Virus record (IMG/VR): IMGVR_UViG_3300031566_000057
Location: 1 to 50,862 of that record
Strand: one strand, 5' to 3'
Length of the DNA stretch: 50,862 bases
From: a virus
This document shows positions 38,861 to 47,367 of this stretch, in pieces. Numbering within the stretch: the stretch's first letter is position 1; each line of letters starts with the position of its first letter. A model generated the notes under the pieces. The model worked only from the letters and a program-made list of their open reading frames with translations. It did no database searches and had not been told where the DNA came from. The translations under genes and the position numbers were made by a program.

Positions 38861-40192
38861 ATGAAAGTCACCCTCATTGCAGGGAAGTATTTCAATTCCT
38901 GGGAAGCCCTTGGACTGGGGTACATCGGGGCGTACCTGAAGCGGCACTGTGATGTGGAATTGAACTTCTTCCATCCGAACTTCGACTCGGACCATGCCAT
39001 TCTCGAAGGCACCGCGGGCACCGATATTTGCATGTTCTCCTGCACCTCTCCGGCAATAGATTATGCCTTGACGCTGGCCGGAGCGATCAAGTGCCGGGAT
39101 CCCAAAGTTCGCACTGTGTTCGGTGGGTATCACCCATCGGCCCTGCCGGGGGATGTTAAACAAGCCGGGTTTGTCGATTACGTGGTTGTCGGCGAGGGCG
39201 AAGTTCCGGCCGAGGCAATCGTTCGGGGTTATCCATATTGGCGTCTCGACGGCCGCCGCATGTCTTTCGACGAACTCTCCTGGCCCGACCGGGAACTGAT
39301 CCGCAACGAGCGCCACATCGCCGTCGCGGAGAAGGATACGGGGCTCCGCATCACCTCCTTCCAAAGTCGTAGAGGTTGTCCATACGGGTGTAAGTATTGC
39401 CTGGACGGCCAGAAGGTGATGTACAAGGGCAAACCCTGCGAGCGCGACATCAAGGACCTATTAACCGAGATCGACTCCGTAGCATACAAGTACCGACTCG
39501 ACCTCATCAAGTTCTGCGATCCTACGTGGAACACCAATCCGCAGTACGTGAAGGACTTCTGCAAGGAAAAGATCCGCTGGAAGCTGCACATCCCCTTCTT
39601 TGCGAACATCCACGCCCGTAATGGGGATCAGGAGATGTTCGACATGATGGCCGAGGCGAACTGTACAACCATCGGCTTGGGGGTGGAGACGGGTTCCGAG
39701 CGTATCTTGCAGCAGATGGGCAAGGGAACCACGAAGGATGACGTGCGCGGAACCGTCCGCATGGCGAAGAACTCTGGCATTGGCATTCGGGGCTACTTTC
39801 TGACAGGGATGCCGGATGATGACAACGAGTCTCTTCAGGAGACGATGGACTTCGCGGACGAGTTGGAACTGGACGAATACGGGTTCACCATCCTCTGTCC
39901 CTATCCGGGGACCGCCTTTTATGCGGAAGACCCGGAGAGGTTCAAGGACGTGAACTGGGAAGGGGCTGACGAGTACCGCAACGACTTCTGGCGCACTAAG
40001 TACCTCACGAACGCGGAATTAGTTGCATGGCAGGACAGGTTGATGGAGCGCTTCTGCAAGAAGCTCACGGGACGGAACAAGACAGTAGGGAAAGGGACAG
40101 GAAATGAAGGTAGTGGTGATTCCCCCGGAGCAACCGGGTGCACTCCCGACTCCGACGGAGAAGGAACTGGTAGCCCTTCTGCAAGGCGCTGA
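38861..40192 (+). CDS. B12-binding-type radical SAM enzyme
   Basis: A 443-residue protein. N-terminal Rossmann domain (1-130) of the cobalamin-binding type, with GGYHPSALP and VVVGEGE but without the His of the DxHxxG loop. The radical SAM core has Cys173/Cys177/Cys180 (RGCPYGCKYC) that bind a 4Fe-4S cluster, then GLGVETGSERIL and GYFLTGMPDD. Relatives do methylations or rearrangements of unreactive carbons in sugars, lipids and antibiotics. First gene of the cassette; GGAAGGA upstream. The C-terminal 30 residues overlap the next gene and are low-complexity. Substrate unknown. Confidence 0.85.
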   Translation: MKVTLIAGKYFNSWEALGLGYIGAYLKRHCDVELNFFHPNFDSDHAILEGTAGTDICMFSCTSPAIDYALTLAGAIKCRDPKVRTVFGGYHPSALPGDVKQAGFVDYVVVGEGEVPAEAIVRGYPYWRLDGRRMSFDELSWPDRELIRNERHIAVAEKDTGLRITSFQSRRGCPYGCKYCLDGQKVMYKGKPCERDIKDLLTEIDSVAYKYRLDLIKFCDPTWNTNPQYVKDFCKEKIRWKLHIPFFANIHARNGDQEMFDMMAEANCTTIGLGVETGSERILQQMGKGTTKDDVRGTVRMAKNSGIGIRGYFLTGMPDDDNESLQETMDFADELELDEYGFTILCPYPGTAFYAEDPERFKDVNWEGADEYRNDFWRTKYLTNAELVAWQDRLMERFCKKLTGRNKTVGKGTGNEGSGDSPGATGCTPDSDGEGTGSPSARR

Positions 40193-40961
40193 AGGCGTAG
40201 TCGCGGGGACGGAGCAGTATACCCGAACCGTACTCTCGCAGTGTCCGAAGCTTCGCGTCATCTCTCGCATGGGCATCGGGGTTGATAACATCTGTCTGGA
40301 ATACTGTAAGAACCGCGGCATTACAGTCATGGCGGTTCCCAATGGCCCGACGCAGGCCGTGGCAGAACACACCATCGGGCTCATGCTCGCCCTGCTCAGG
40401 CATACCGTGGACAACCACGCAAGTATGTTGGCGGGGGCGTGGGAGCCGAAGATCGGGAAGCTGCTCTGCAACCAGACTGTAGGCGTTATAGGGCTCGGGC
40501 GCATTGGCTGTACGGTGGTCCGACTTCTCCGGGCGTTCGGAGCGAAGGTCATCGGGAACGAGATTGAGGAGAATCAGTTCAATGCTTCTCTTGGGCTGGC
40601 ATGGACCTCACCCATCGACCTGCTTCTGATGTCGAACATCGTCTCCTTGCACGTGCCGCTCACGGAGTCCACCCGGCACATGATTGACGATGTGGAGTTG
40701 GCCTGGATGCGGCCCGGCACGCTCCTTGTGAACACGGCACGCGGGTATGTGGTTAATGAAGGGGCGGTGTATAGTGCCCTCCAATCCGGTCATCTCGGGG
40801 CTTACGCAGTAGACGTGTTTGCGCACGAGCCCTATGCGAGTTTTCTGTGCGGTTGTCCCAACGTGTTGATGACTCCCCACATCGCCGGATGCACGGAAGA
40901 GACCTGGGAAATGATGCGCGAGACGGCTATCCGTCATTGTAACGAGGCTCTCAATGGGTAA
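40104..40961 (+). CDS. D-isomer-specific 2-hydroxyacid dehydrogenase
   Basis: A 285-residue NAD-dependent enzyme: cofactor loop GVIGLGRIGCTV (Gly130-x-Gly132-xx-Gly135) and catalytic Arg213 (NTARG), Glu242 (AHEPY) and His259 (TPHIAG). Closest in pattern to phosphoglycerate-dehydrogenase-like proteins. It could interconvert a 2-keto and a 2-hydroxy acid, a chemistry compatible with nine-carbon keto-sugar acids or glyceryl units, but the substrate is unknown. It overlaps the radical SAM gene by 89 bases; GGGACAGG before the ATG. Confidence 0.85.
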   Translation: MKVVVIPPEQPGALPTPTEKELVALLQGAEGVVAGTEQYTRTVLSQCPKLRVISRMGIGVDNICLEYCKNRGITVMAVPNGPTQAVAEHTIGLMLALLRHTVDNHASMLAGAWEPKIGKLLCNQTVGVIGLGRIGCTVVRLLRAFGAKVIGNEIEENQFNASLGLAWTSPIDLLLMSNIVSLHVPLTESTRHMIDDVELAWMRPGTLLVNTARGYVVNEGAVYSALQSGHLGAYAVDVFAHEPYASFLCGCPNVLMTPHIAGCTEETWEMMRETAIRHCNEALNG

Positions 40962-41301
40962 AGGAAGCAAGCGACGGCCCGGCAACACCGAAGCATACCG
41001 ACGGGGCCACAAGAGAGCTTTTGGGACTGGGCCGCGAGACTCCACCAGTGGCACCTTTGTACTGCGGAATGGCACTCTCGTACCTGGCAGAGTAAACAAG
41101 TGCGACAGCAAGAATATCGAGAGCCTTGCTGCGGGGGTACAGGCGGAACAAGCCCCACAGGCCCGGAAGGACATTGCTGAGGCAAAGCTGTCGGGGGTGA
41201 AGGTACTACCTAACGGCAACTACGTCTTTGCCACCCGTCGGGACAAGCTGCGGTTTCTGAAACACGCCAAGATGCACGATAGGGACGAAGTGAGAGGATA
41301 G
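40954..41301 (+). CDS. small basic protein inside the cassette, 115 aa
   Basis: Begins MGKGSKRRPGNTEAYRRGHK, a very basic start seen in small phage proteins near portal genes. The rest has a FVLRNGTLVPG strand pair and ends in a basic helix. It may be an original head-region gene around which the enzyme genes inserted. ATG overlaps the previous gene by 8 bases. Function unknown. Confidence 0.6.
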   Translation: MGKGSKRRPGNTEAYRRGHKRAFGTGPRDSTSGTFVLRNGTLVPGRVNKCDSKNIESLAAGVQAEQAPQARKDIAEAKLSGVKVLPNGNYVFATRRDKLRFLKHAKMHDRDEVRG

Positions 41302-41304
41302 GGA

Positions 41305-43536
41305 ATGATTACGAATTGGGACGGGGAAAAGCAGTTCATGATACCCTTGCACCGGGCGAAGATGGGGTTGGATGTGTTCCTCTGTTGCCCAGGACCGTCA
41401 TTGGCGGATGTGGACACCAGCATCCTGCGCGGCCCAGGTCGGTATGTGGTGGCCCTGAACACGGCCTACCCCGCAGTGAAGCCTGATCTCTGGATCGGGA
41501 TGGACCTACCTTCATGCTATGACCGGGGCCTCTGGTGGGAACCCTTCCCGAAGATCGTCGGGAACAAGTTCGCCGATACCCCCTTCGGGGGGATGACGGT
41601 CAAGGAACTGCCAAACGTCTGGCTACTCTCTGGTACAGGTACTACGGCGGCCGGTAAGGAGTTCTTCAGCCGCAACGAACAGAACTCCTGGCACATCTGG
41701 GTCGGGAACGCCTACACCACAGCTCTTCATGTTTGCATCTGGCTGGGTGCGCGGACGATCAACCTGGTGGGGTGTGACTTCGGGGGCAAGACCGACTACC
41801 ACGACGGGCGGAAACTCTCCCCCGAACACCGGGAGCGGAACAGGATACTCTATGAAGCGCTTGTGCAGGACACCAGGCTTCTGGCGGAAGAGGGGAAGGC
41901 ACATGGGTTGGAACTTGTCTCCTGTACGCCAGATTCTCCGATCAACACCTTCCTGAACTATGTACCTGTGGAACGGGCCATCGCCGCCGCTGAGGGCGCG
42001 ATACCATTACCTGTTGACAACCGAATATGGGATTCTGAAAACGCCGAAATGCTCCAGTGGTCTACCCAGCATGAGGGAGACGGGGTTGTCGTCGTCGCGG
42101 ATCACCAGATGGAGTGGATGTTGCCCTGGTGGTATCAGAACCTTCGGGAGCACAACCCCGATGTTCAGATAGCCTTCTGCGACTGGGGCATGACCGAAGA
42201 GGGCAAGAAGTGGTGTGCGGAGCGGGGGCTTGTCTATCCCGTACTCAAACCCGCCAACCTGATGCACCGCAAACCCTTTGCGATTCTTCATGCACCCTTC
42301 TCCCGGATCATCTGTATGGATGCGGATTGCGAGATCAAAGCAGATATTACGCCCCTGTTCGAGAGGGGGAGCATGTGCGTCACCGAAGATCCCTTCAACC
42401 CGTGGTCCAAGGACTATCGGCCAGTCCCATATTCGACGGGGATGATCGCCTGTCATCATGGAGAACCCCTGATTGACGAATGGGCGCGGTATGTGCTCCA
42501 ACCGGAGTTAGCCAAGGGGGAGGTCTGGACCGACGATCAAGCGTTCAACTTGATGATCGCGGACATGGAAGAGGGGTTAAGCGACACTTCACGCCTCCTC
42601 GTAACCCTGGAACCCGAATGGCAGTGGCTCCGCCTGGCTTCGAGGTCGGGGGACTCAACAGCCAAGATCATCCACTGGACCGGCGCAGAGGGCAAGCAGA
42701 TCATCGACCGGAAGCGCAAGGAGGCATCTCATGGGGTGGAGCGAGATAGTGTTACTACTGGTGGGGAGCATGATAATCCTGTGGTGGAAACTGGTCCGCT
42801 CGTCTCCATCCTGATGCCCGCCTTCAACAGTTCGGAGTTCATCGAGAAGGCGATCCAATCCTGTATCGACCAGACCTATCAGAACTGGGAACTGATTGTC
42901 CTGGACGATGGTAGCAAGGATCAATTGCAAACCGCCAACATCATGCAGATGATGGCCAATAAGGACAAGCGAATCCGTCCCTTCTTCGAGCATCATCGGG
43001 GCAGACTGGAGGCGCACAATCGCTGCTGGCGACTTTGTAAGGGAGACATCATTGCCCGGCTGGACTCCGACGACTTGCAGGAACCGACACGACTGGCAAA
43101 GCAAGTGGCGCATTTGCAGAACTCCACCGATTCTATCGTCAGTTGTGAGAGTTATCACATTGATCGGGATGGGGCTTCTCTCGGGCGGCGTCCATGTTCT
43201 CCGTTTGGCAACTGTGTCGAACTTGCCACGACAAATATGACGGGATCGGCAACTTATTGGCATCCTCCGCAAGCAGGGAATATGATTACGCGCTCGTTGT
43301 ACGAAGCGATCGGGGGACTTCCGGGAGACAACAACTACTGTACCGAGGAGGGGTTTCTTTACGCTGCCATCTTATTGGGACACACTATCGGCCATGTCCC
43401 CGAAGCCTTATACGTCTACCGTCGGTATCCCGAGCAGATGTCCCAGAATGACCGTTGTGGCGCAGACGAAATAGCATGGAAACAACAGTCACGTCGGTTT
43501 ATAGAAGAAATGCGAACTCGGGGACTCACGGAATGA
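41305..43536 (+). CDS. three-module glycosyltransferase (DUF115/MAF-like + GT-A + GT2)
   Basis: A 743-residue fusion. Module 1 (about 20-230): VFLCCPGPSLADVD, IGMD, WVGNAYTTALHVCIWLGA and LVGCDFGG, like DUF115/MAF proteins linked to nonulosonate transfer on flagellin. Module 2 (about 255-470): a GT-A fold with metal motif DAD (339-341, ICMDADCEI), resembling sugar transferases that use nucleotide-sugars. Module 3 (about 498-743): a family-2 transferase with SILMPAFNSS, LDDGS and DSDD (587-590). The modules could add successive sugars. Whether this is a natural fusion or joined genes is not testable here; the frame is uninterrupted. Confidence 0.8.
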   Translation: MITNWDGEKQFMIPLHRAKMGLDVFLCCPGPSLADVDTSILRGPGRYVVALNTAYPAVKPDLWIGMDLPSCYDRGLWWEPFPKIVGNKFADTPFGGMTVKELPNVWLLSGTGTTAAGKEFFSRNEQNSWHIWVGNAYTTALHVCIWLGARTINLVGCDFGGKTDYHDGRKLSPEHRERNRILYEALVQDTRLLAEEGKAHGLELVSCTPDSPINTFLNYVPVERAIAAAEGAIPLPVDNRIWDSENAEMLQWSTQHEGDGVVVVADHQMEWMLPWWYQNLREHNPDVQIAFCDWGMTEEGKKWCAERGLVYPVLKPANLMHRKPFAILHAPFSRIICMDADCEIKADITPLFERGSMCVTEDPFNPWSKDYRPVPYSTGMIACHHGEPLIDEWARYVLQPELAKGEVWTDDQAFNLMIADMEEGLSDTSRLLVTLEPEWQWLRLASRSGDSTAKIIHWTGAEGKQIIDRKRKEASHGVERDSVTTGGEHDNPVVETGPLVSILMPAFNSSEFIEKAIQSCIDQTYQNWELIVLDDGSKDQLQTANIMQMMANKDKRIRPFFEHHRGRLEAHNRCWRLCKGDIIARLDSDDLQEPTRLAKQVAHLQNSTDSIVSCESYHIDRDGASLGRRPCSPFGNCVELATTNMTGSATYWHPPQAGNMITRSLYEAIGGLPGDNNYCTEEGFLYAAILLGHTIGHVPEALYVYRRYPEQMSQNDRCGADEIAWKQQSRRFIEEMRTRGLTE

Positions 43537-43607
43537 AGAGGGCGCGGTCTATAGCGCGGCGTCTGGAGACGGGGAACTGATATGTCGTTACTGCGAGTGG
43601 CCGAAAG

Positions 43608-44378
43608 ATGAATGCCGCAATCATAACCGCACGGGGTGGATCGTGCAGCCTGTCGAACAAAAACCTCTGGCCGATCCTGGGTGAGGCGATCCTGTCTCGG
43701 ATCATTCGGACTGCACAGGCGGCTGATCTTGTCTCTGCCGTCTATGTGGATACGGATGGGAAGGAGATAGCCAAGTGCGCATCCCGGTGGGGATCGCAGA
43801 TTCTTGACCGACCGGAATATCTCGCCGAGGGCACGGGCAATCACGGGGAAGTCATCCAGAAGGCGGTTCGCGTCGTAAATGCCCGGCAGCGCGGGCACTT
43901 GGAAAACGTCGTGATCCTCCTCGGTAATTCCTGCATGTACGGCCCGGAACTCATTGACGAAGCTCTTGCGACGTTGCAGGCCCGCCCCGACCTGACAGGG
44001 GTGATGTCGGTCTGGCAGGCGGCAGACGACCATCCTTTACGCGCAATGGAGATGGACCAAGAAGGCATACTTCTTCCCTGGCGTGATCCCCATCGGGACG
44101 TGCCCAATAACCGACAGGCATACTTGCCCGCCTTCTTCTACGATCAAGGAGTCTGGGCGTTTCGGAAGGAATGCGTTGAGAAGCACGACGGCCCGAGTCC
44201 CTGGTGGTGGATGGGAAACAAAGTAGGCGCGATTGTCCGCCCGTGGATTGGTGGCAGGGATATTCATAACTTGTTGGATGTTGCAGTGACGGAGTGGTGG
44301 GTTGGAAGAAACATACGCAGACTACGTTCGGGGCAAGCGCCTGGTGATCGTGGGTCCGGCCCCACAGATCCGGGGTAG
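43608..44378 (+). CDS. CMP-sugar synthetase-like nucleotidyltransferase (NeuA/KdsB type)
   Basis: A 256-residue protein. The start AAIITARGGS (3-12), SNKNLWPI (16-23) and VYVDTDGKEIAK match the nucleotide-binding opening of acylneuraminate and KDO cytidylyltransferases (usual AIIPARGGSKG.P.KN). The signature SKG part reads SCS here, so activity is not certain. It would make a CMP-activated keto-sugar acid for the transferases. Overlaps the next gene by 77 bases. The 70 bases before it carry a remnant-like frame with a Cys pair. Confidence 0.75.
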   Translation: MNAAIITARGGSCSLSNKNLWPILGEAILSRIIRTAQAADLVSAVYVDTDGKEIAKCASRWGSQILDRPEYLAEGTGNHGEVIQKAVRVVNARQRGHLENVVILLGNSCMYGPELIDEALATLQARPDLTGVMSVWQAADDHPLRAMEMDQEGILLPWRDPHRDVPNNRQAYLPAFFYDQGVWAFRKECVEKHDGPSPWWWMGNKVGAIVRPWIGGRDIHNLLDVAVTEWWVGRNIRRLRSGQAPGDRGSGPTDPG

Positions 44379-44967
44379 CTGTCAGGGGGACTACATCGAC
44401 TCGCACGATGTAGTCATTCGCATTGCCAACGCACTTCCGATCCCCGAACACCTTCGGTGTGATGTTGGGTCACGAACGGATGTCTTGTATACCAGCTTCT
44501 ACAGTGGACCGAATCCCCAGGAATGTAACCCAGTGGCCCCGGAGATGTGGAAGGCAAATGGGGTGCAATGGGTGTGCCTTTCGTCAAAGTTTGACGACCC
44601 CTATATCTGGCCGGGATTGAATAGGTTCGTCGCCTTGAATGCCGGCCGACTCCCATTGTACATGGTTCCTCCAGACGACTGCCGGGTGCTGGAGGCCGAA
44701 CTAGAGTGTAAGCCAAATACCGGGTTCGTCGCCATCTGGGATTCGCTGCGGTTTGATATTCAGAGCCTTTATGTGACGGGGATTTCCTTCTTTCGGGGTG
44801 GGTATCTGACAGAGTACCGCCCGATGAATGAAGAGGAAGCGATGGCATTCTTGGGGAAAGGGGAACACAAACAACCGCCGCAGATTGCTAAGATGCGCAA
44901 GTTAGTCCAGACGGATAGCAGGCTGACGGTGGATGCAACCCTTCAGGCGATCCTGGACGAAACATGA
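44302..44967 (+). CDS. sialyltransferase-like glycosyltransferase (GT29-like)
   Basis: A 221-residue protein: LVIVGPAPQIRGSCQGDYID (14-33, the sialylmotif-L-like loop), then DSHDVVIRIANALPI and DVGSRTDVLY (54-63), as in bacterial/phage relatives of family-29 sialyltransferases. It would transfer a CMP-activated nonulosonate made by the protein encoded upstream. Start ATG 44302 is inside the previous gene, typical of this tightly packed cassette. ATGA overlap downstream. Confidence 0.72.
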   Translation: MEETYADYVRGKRLVIVGPAPQIRGSCQGDYIDSHDVVIRIANALPIPEHLRCDVGSRTDVLYTSFYSGPNPQECNPVAPEMWKANGVQWVCLSSKFDDPYIWPGLNRFVALNAGRLPLYMVPPDDCRVLEAELECKPNTGFVAIWDSLRFDIQSLYVTGISFFRGGYLTEYRPMNEEEAMAFLGKGEHKQPPQIAKMRKLVQTDSRLTVDATLQAILDET

Positions 44968-45653
44968 TCCTCTTGCCTGACGACCATGCGGTGTACATCT
45001 CACATCCCAGATGTGGCAGTCACACGATGTTCGCCGTACTCAAGAAGTATTATGGGGGATTGTTCTTCACCGGCGACGGATATCACAGTCGCATCCTCCC
45101 GGAGTCGGTAGCGGGATGGTATGTCTTCTCCACCTGTCGTAACCCCTATTCTCTAGCTGTATCCATCTGGCGCGCGACTACCAGTACGGGAAGTGACTTC
45201 CAGCGAGAGAGATGGAAGTTCTCTGAGCACATGCAGGACGCGGACGCGGATACCTATCTGGATGGACGTGCGGCGGGGAGTACGGAGAGTCGGTCATTCG
45301 GGGCGTTTGCGAGACTACTGGCGAAGACGGATTTCACCGACCCCAACTATCTGCTGATGGACTGCCGGTTCTCTCCACTGGCGTATCCCCAGCACATCTG
45401 GTTCTCCTTGGTTGTGTATCAGAACGTCTTGTGCAGGGTAATGCGATTGGAGAGATTGGAAGCGGAGTTTCGACTACTTCCGTTCTGGCACGGACCCAAC
45501 TTTCTTCCCAGGGCGGCTAATAGCACCAGTGACGGCAAGGGACCCCCGTGGCAGAAGTTCTACGAACAGCCTGGGGTGGCAGCGGACATAGAGAAATGGG
45601 CGGGAACGGACTTTGAGATGTTTGGGTACAGGAAAGGAAACTATCGTGACTGA
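44964..45653 (+). CDS. sulfotransferase-like protein
   Basis: A 229-residue protein. The P-loop-like PAPS-binding motif is HPRCGSHTMFA (14-24). A 3'-phosphate-binding motif is TCRNPYSLAVSIW (57-69), and it ends EKWAGTDFEMFGYRKGNY, the familiar C-terminus of carbohydrate-type sulfotransferases. It would sulfate a hydroxyl of the glycan. ATGA overlap with the sialyltransferase-like gene. Confidence 0.72.
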   Translation: MILLPDDHAVYISHPRCGSHTMFAVLKKYYGGLFFTGDGYHSRILPESVAGWYVFSTCRNPYSLAVSIWRATTSTGSDFQRERWKFSEHMQDADADTYLDGRAAGSTESRSFGAFARLLAKTDFTDPNYLLMDCRFSPLAYPQHIWFSLVVYQNVLCRVMRLERLEAEFRLLPFWHGPNFLPRAANSTSDGKGPPWQKFYEQPGVAADIEKWAGTDFEMFGYRKGNYRD

Positions 45654-46329
45654 GGAATCCTGTGTAATGGCGGAGCGGGAGGTAGGAAAGTTCCGTCCCG
45701 GATGGCAACCGTTCTTCGACCGGCTTCTGGAGTTGCCGTTTCATTCGGTTGTAGACTTCGGATGTGGCTATGGTTTTCAGGTCCGCGATTTCGCCAAGGC
45801 CGGCAAGTCGGCAGAGGGTGTTGACAGGATCATTCATCCCTTTGCGAGGGCAGAGGCGGAGCAGAACGGCTACATACTCTGGGAGAAGTCCTGGGATGAA
45901 CTTGCCCCGGCAAGCTACGGGGCGGGCTGGTCGCACCACTGTCTTGAGCACTGCCGTGACCCCGTAGGTACACTTCATACATGGGGGCAAATCATCCAAC
46001 CTGGAGGCTTGCTATGTGTGATGGTTCCGATCCACCGCACTGATGCCCTGGCGGGACACATTGCCACGGGTTGGAACATCAGCCAACTGATGTACCTGCT
46101 GGCAGTCGCAGGATGGGATTGTCGGGACGGGGAGTTCCTGGTCGCCGATGAGACTATCGGTGGCATTGTCAGACGACCGGAACAAATGATTATGGCCGAC
46201 CCTTGGCAGGGGCTTGGTCCCATCCTTCCTCTGCTGCCCTTCACCTGCGATCCGGCGACAACCAGGGGGTTCGAGTACAAGACTACCAACGTCAACTGGC
46301 GTGGTAACAAATCCGGCACTACCCGATAG
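45646..46329 (+). CDS. SAM-dependent methyltransferase
   Basis: A 227-residue class I methyltransferase: motif I VVDFGCGYG (35-43), a conserved acidic/Asp residue after beta-2 (EGVDRI), LEHCRDPVGTL, and LCVMVPIHRTDA. GTG 45646 is preferred as start because AGGAAAGGA lies 8-10 bases upstream; ATG 45613 and 45667 are alternatives. Overlaps the sulfotransferase gene by 8 bases. Probable O- or N-methylation of the glycan or of a protein; substrate unknown. Confidence 0.75.
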   Translation: MTEESCVMAEREVGKFRPGWQPFFDRLLELPFHSVVDFGCGYGFQVRDFAKAGKSAEGVDRIIHPFARAEAEQNGYILWEKSWDELAPASYGAGWSHHCLEHCRDPVGTLHTWGQIIQPGGLLCVMVPIHRTDALAGHIATGWNISQLMYLLAVAGWDCRDGEFLVADETIGGIVRRPEQMIMADPWQGLGPILPLLPFTCDPATTRGFEYKTTNVNWRGNKSGTTR

Positions 46330-46385
46330 CCGTTGGTCTACGTTGATCTGCGAGATTGGGATGTCCCATTACTAGGAGTTTTATC

Positions 46386-47342
46386 ATGGCTGAGGAAGCC
46401 ACAGAGACAGAGGAAGTCACACCAACAGAGGCAGTCACACCAACAGCAGCAGAAGAGGCGTTCTTCACAGAGAAGGAGCCTGTGGATGCGCTTGCTCCGC
46501 CCCAGGAGGATGCCGAGGACAAGGGTTCGGATGCACCTGAAGCTACCGAGCCCAAAGTCCCCGAAGCTACCGAATGGACCGCGAAGCAGGCCAGTGCGTT
46601 ACGGCGGTTCGGGTACGACCAGGACGAGTTGGAGAAGGCGTTCGGTCCCGACAAGGCGCAGACCTTCGCTGATAAGCTGGCGAAGACTCATGCCGATGTC
46701 GGGAGGCGCTATGCCCAGCTAGGTCGGGCCGAACGAAAACCCGAACCAACCGCAGAGGCGCCCCCGGAAACCGGGGCCGAAGAGGCGCTTGAGTTCAAGT
46801 ACGACCCGGAAGAGTCGGTGCTGAGTGCTACCGAAGGTCAGGCTGTCGAGAAGCTCTTTGCCACGGTGAAGGGTCTTCGGGAGAGCCTGGCCGGGGCCAC
46901 GAAGCACCTGGAGGTTCAACGAGCACAACAAAGGGAGCAGACAGCGGACACCTGGTTCGCGTCTCTCGATACGGACGTATACCCCATATTCGGTGAGGGG
47001 CCTGGCGGCAAGCTCGAAGAGGATTCCGAAGAGCTTGCGGCACGGCTGGAGATTCTGGACTATGCCCGGGAACTCACTGCCGGTCACCTCGCTGTACATG
47101 GGGAGGAAATGCCCATCGAGGATGCGCTAACCGACGCGCTGCTGCACTGTCATCCCGATGCAAGAGCCGCGGCGAGAAAGAAGACCACGGCGAAGAAAGT
47201 CAAGACCCGATCAGGCCAGCTATCCGCCCGCCCCGGAACACGTCAGGCGCAGGGTGCGCCCAAGGACGTGCATGAGGCGGCGCTGGACGCAATGGCCGAA
47301 CATCAAAAGACCAAGGGCCACGGCTTCTTCAAAGACGTGTGA
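46386..47342 (+). CDS. scaffolding protein
   Basis: A 318-residue acidic protein from ATG 46386 (AGGAG upstream). N-terminal 65 residues are Glu/Thr/Pro-rich and disordered (AEEATETEEVTPTEAVTPTA). A central helical region has coiled-coil character (EKLFATVKGLRESLAGATKH), and a basic C-terminus (RKKTTAKKVKTRSG) would contact the capsid protein. Position directly before the major capsid gene is decisive. The Thr/Pro-rich N-terminus is also a potential O-glycan acceptor. Confidence 0.75.
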   Translation: MAEEATETEEVTPTEAVTPTAAEEAFFTEKEPVDALAPPQEDAEDKGSDAPEATEPKVPEATEWTAKQASALRRFGYDQDELEKAFGPDKAQTFADKLAKTHADVGRRYAQLGRAERKPEPTAEAPPETGAEEALEFKYDPEESVLSATEGQAVEKLFATVKGLRESLAGATKHLEVQRAQQREQTADTWFASLDTDVYPIFGEGPGGKLEEDSEELAARLEILDYARELTAGHLAVHGEEMPIEDALTDALLHCHPDARAAARKKTTAKKVKTRSGQLSARPGTRQAQGAPKDVHEAALDAMAEHQKTKGHGFFKDV

Positions 47343-47367
47343 TCTCGGGCGGTAACTGGAGGGGATC

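Noticed and set aside
43533-43610. Micro-ORFs of 15 and 9 codons between the glycosyltransferase and nucleotidyltransferase genes
   Set aside because: Too short and without ribosome sites or conserved features.
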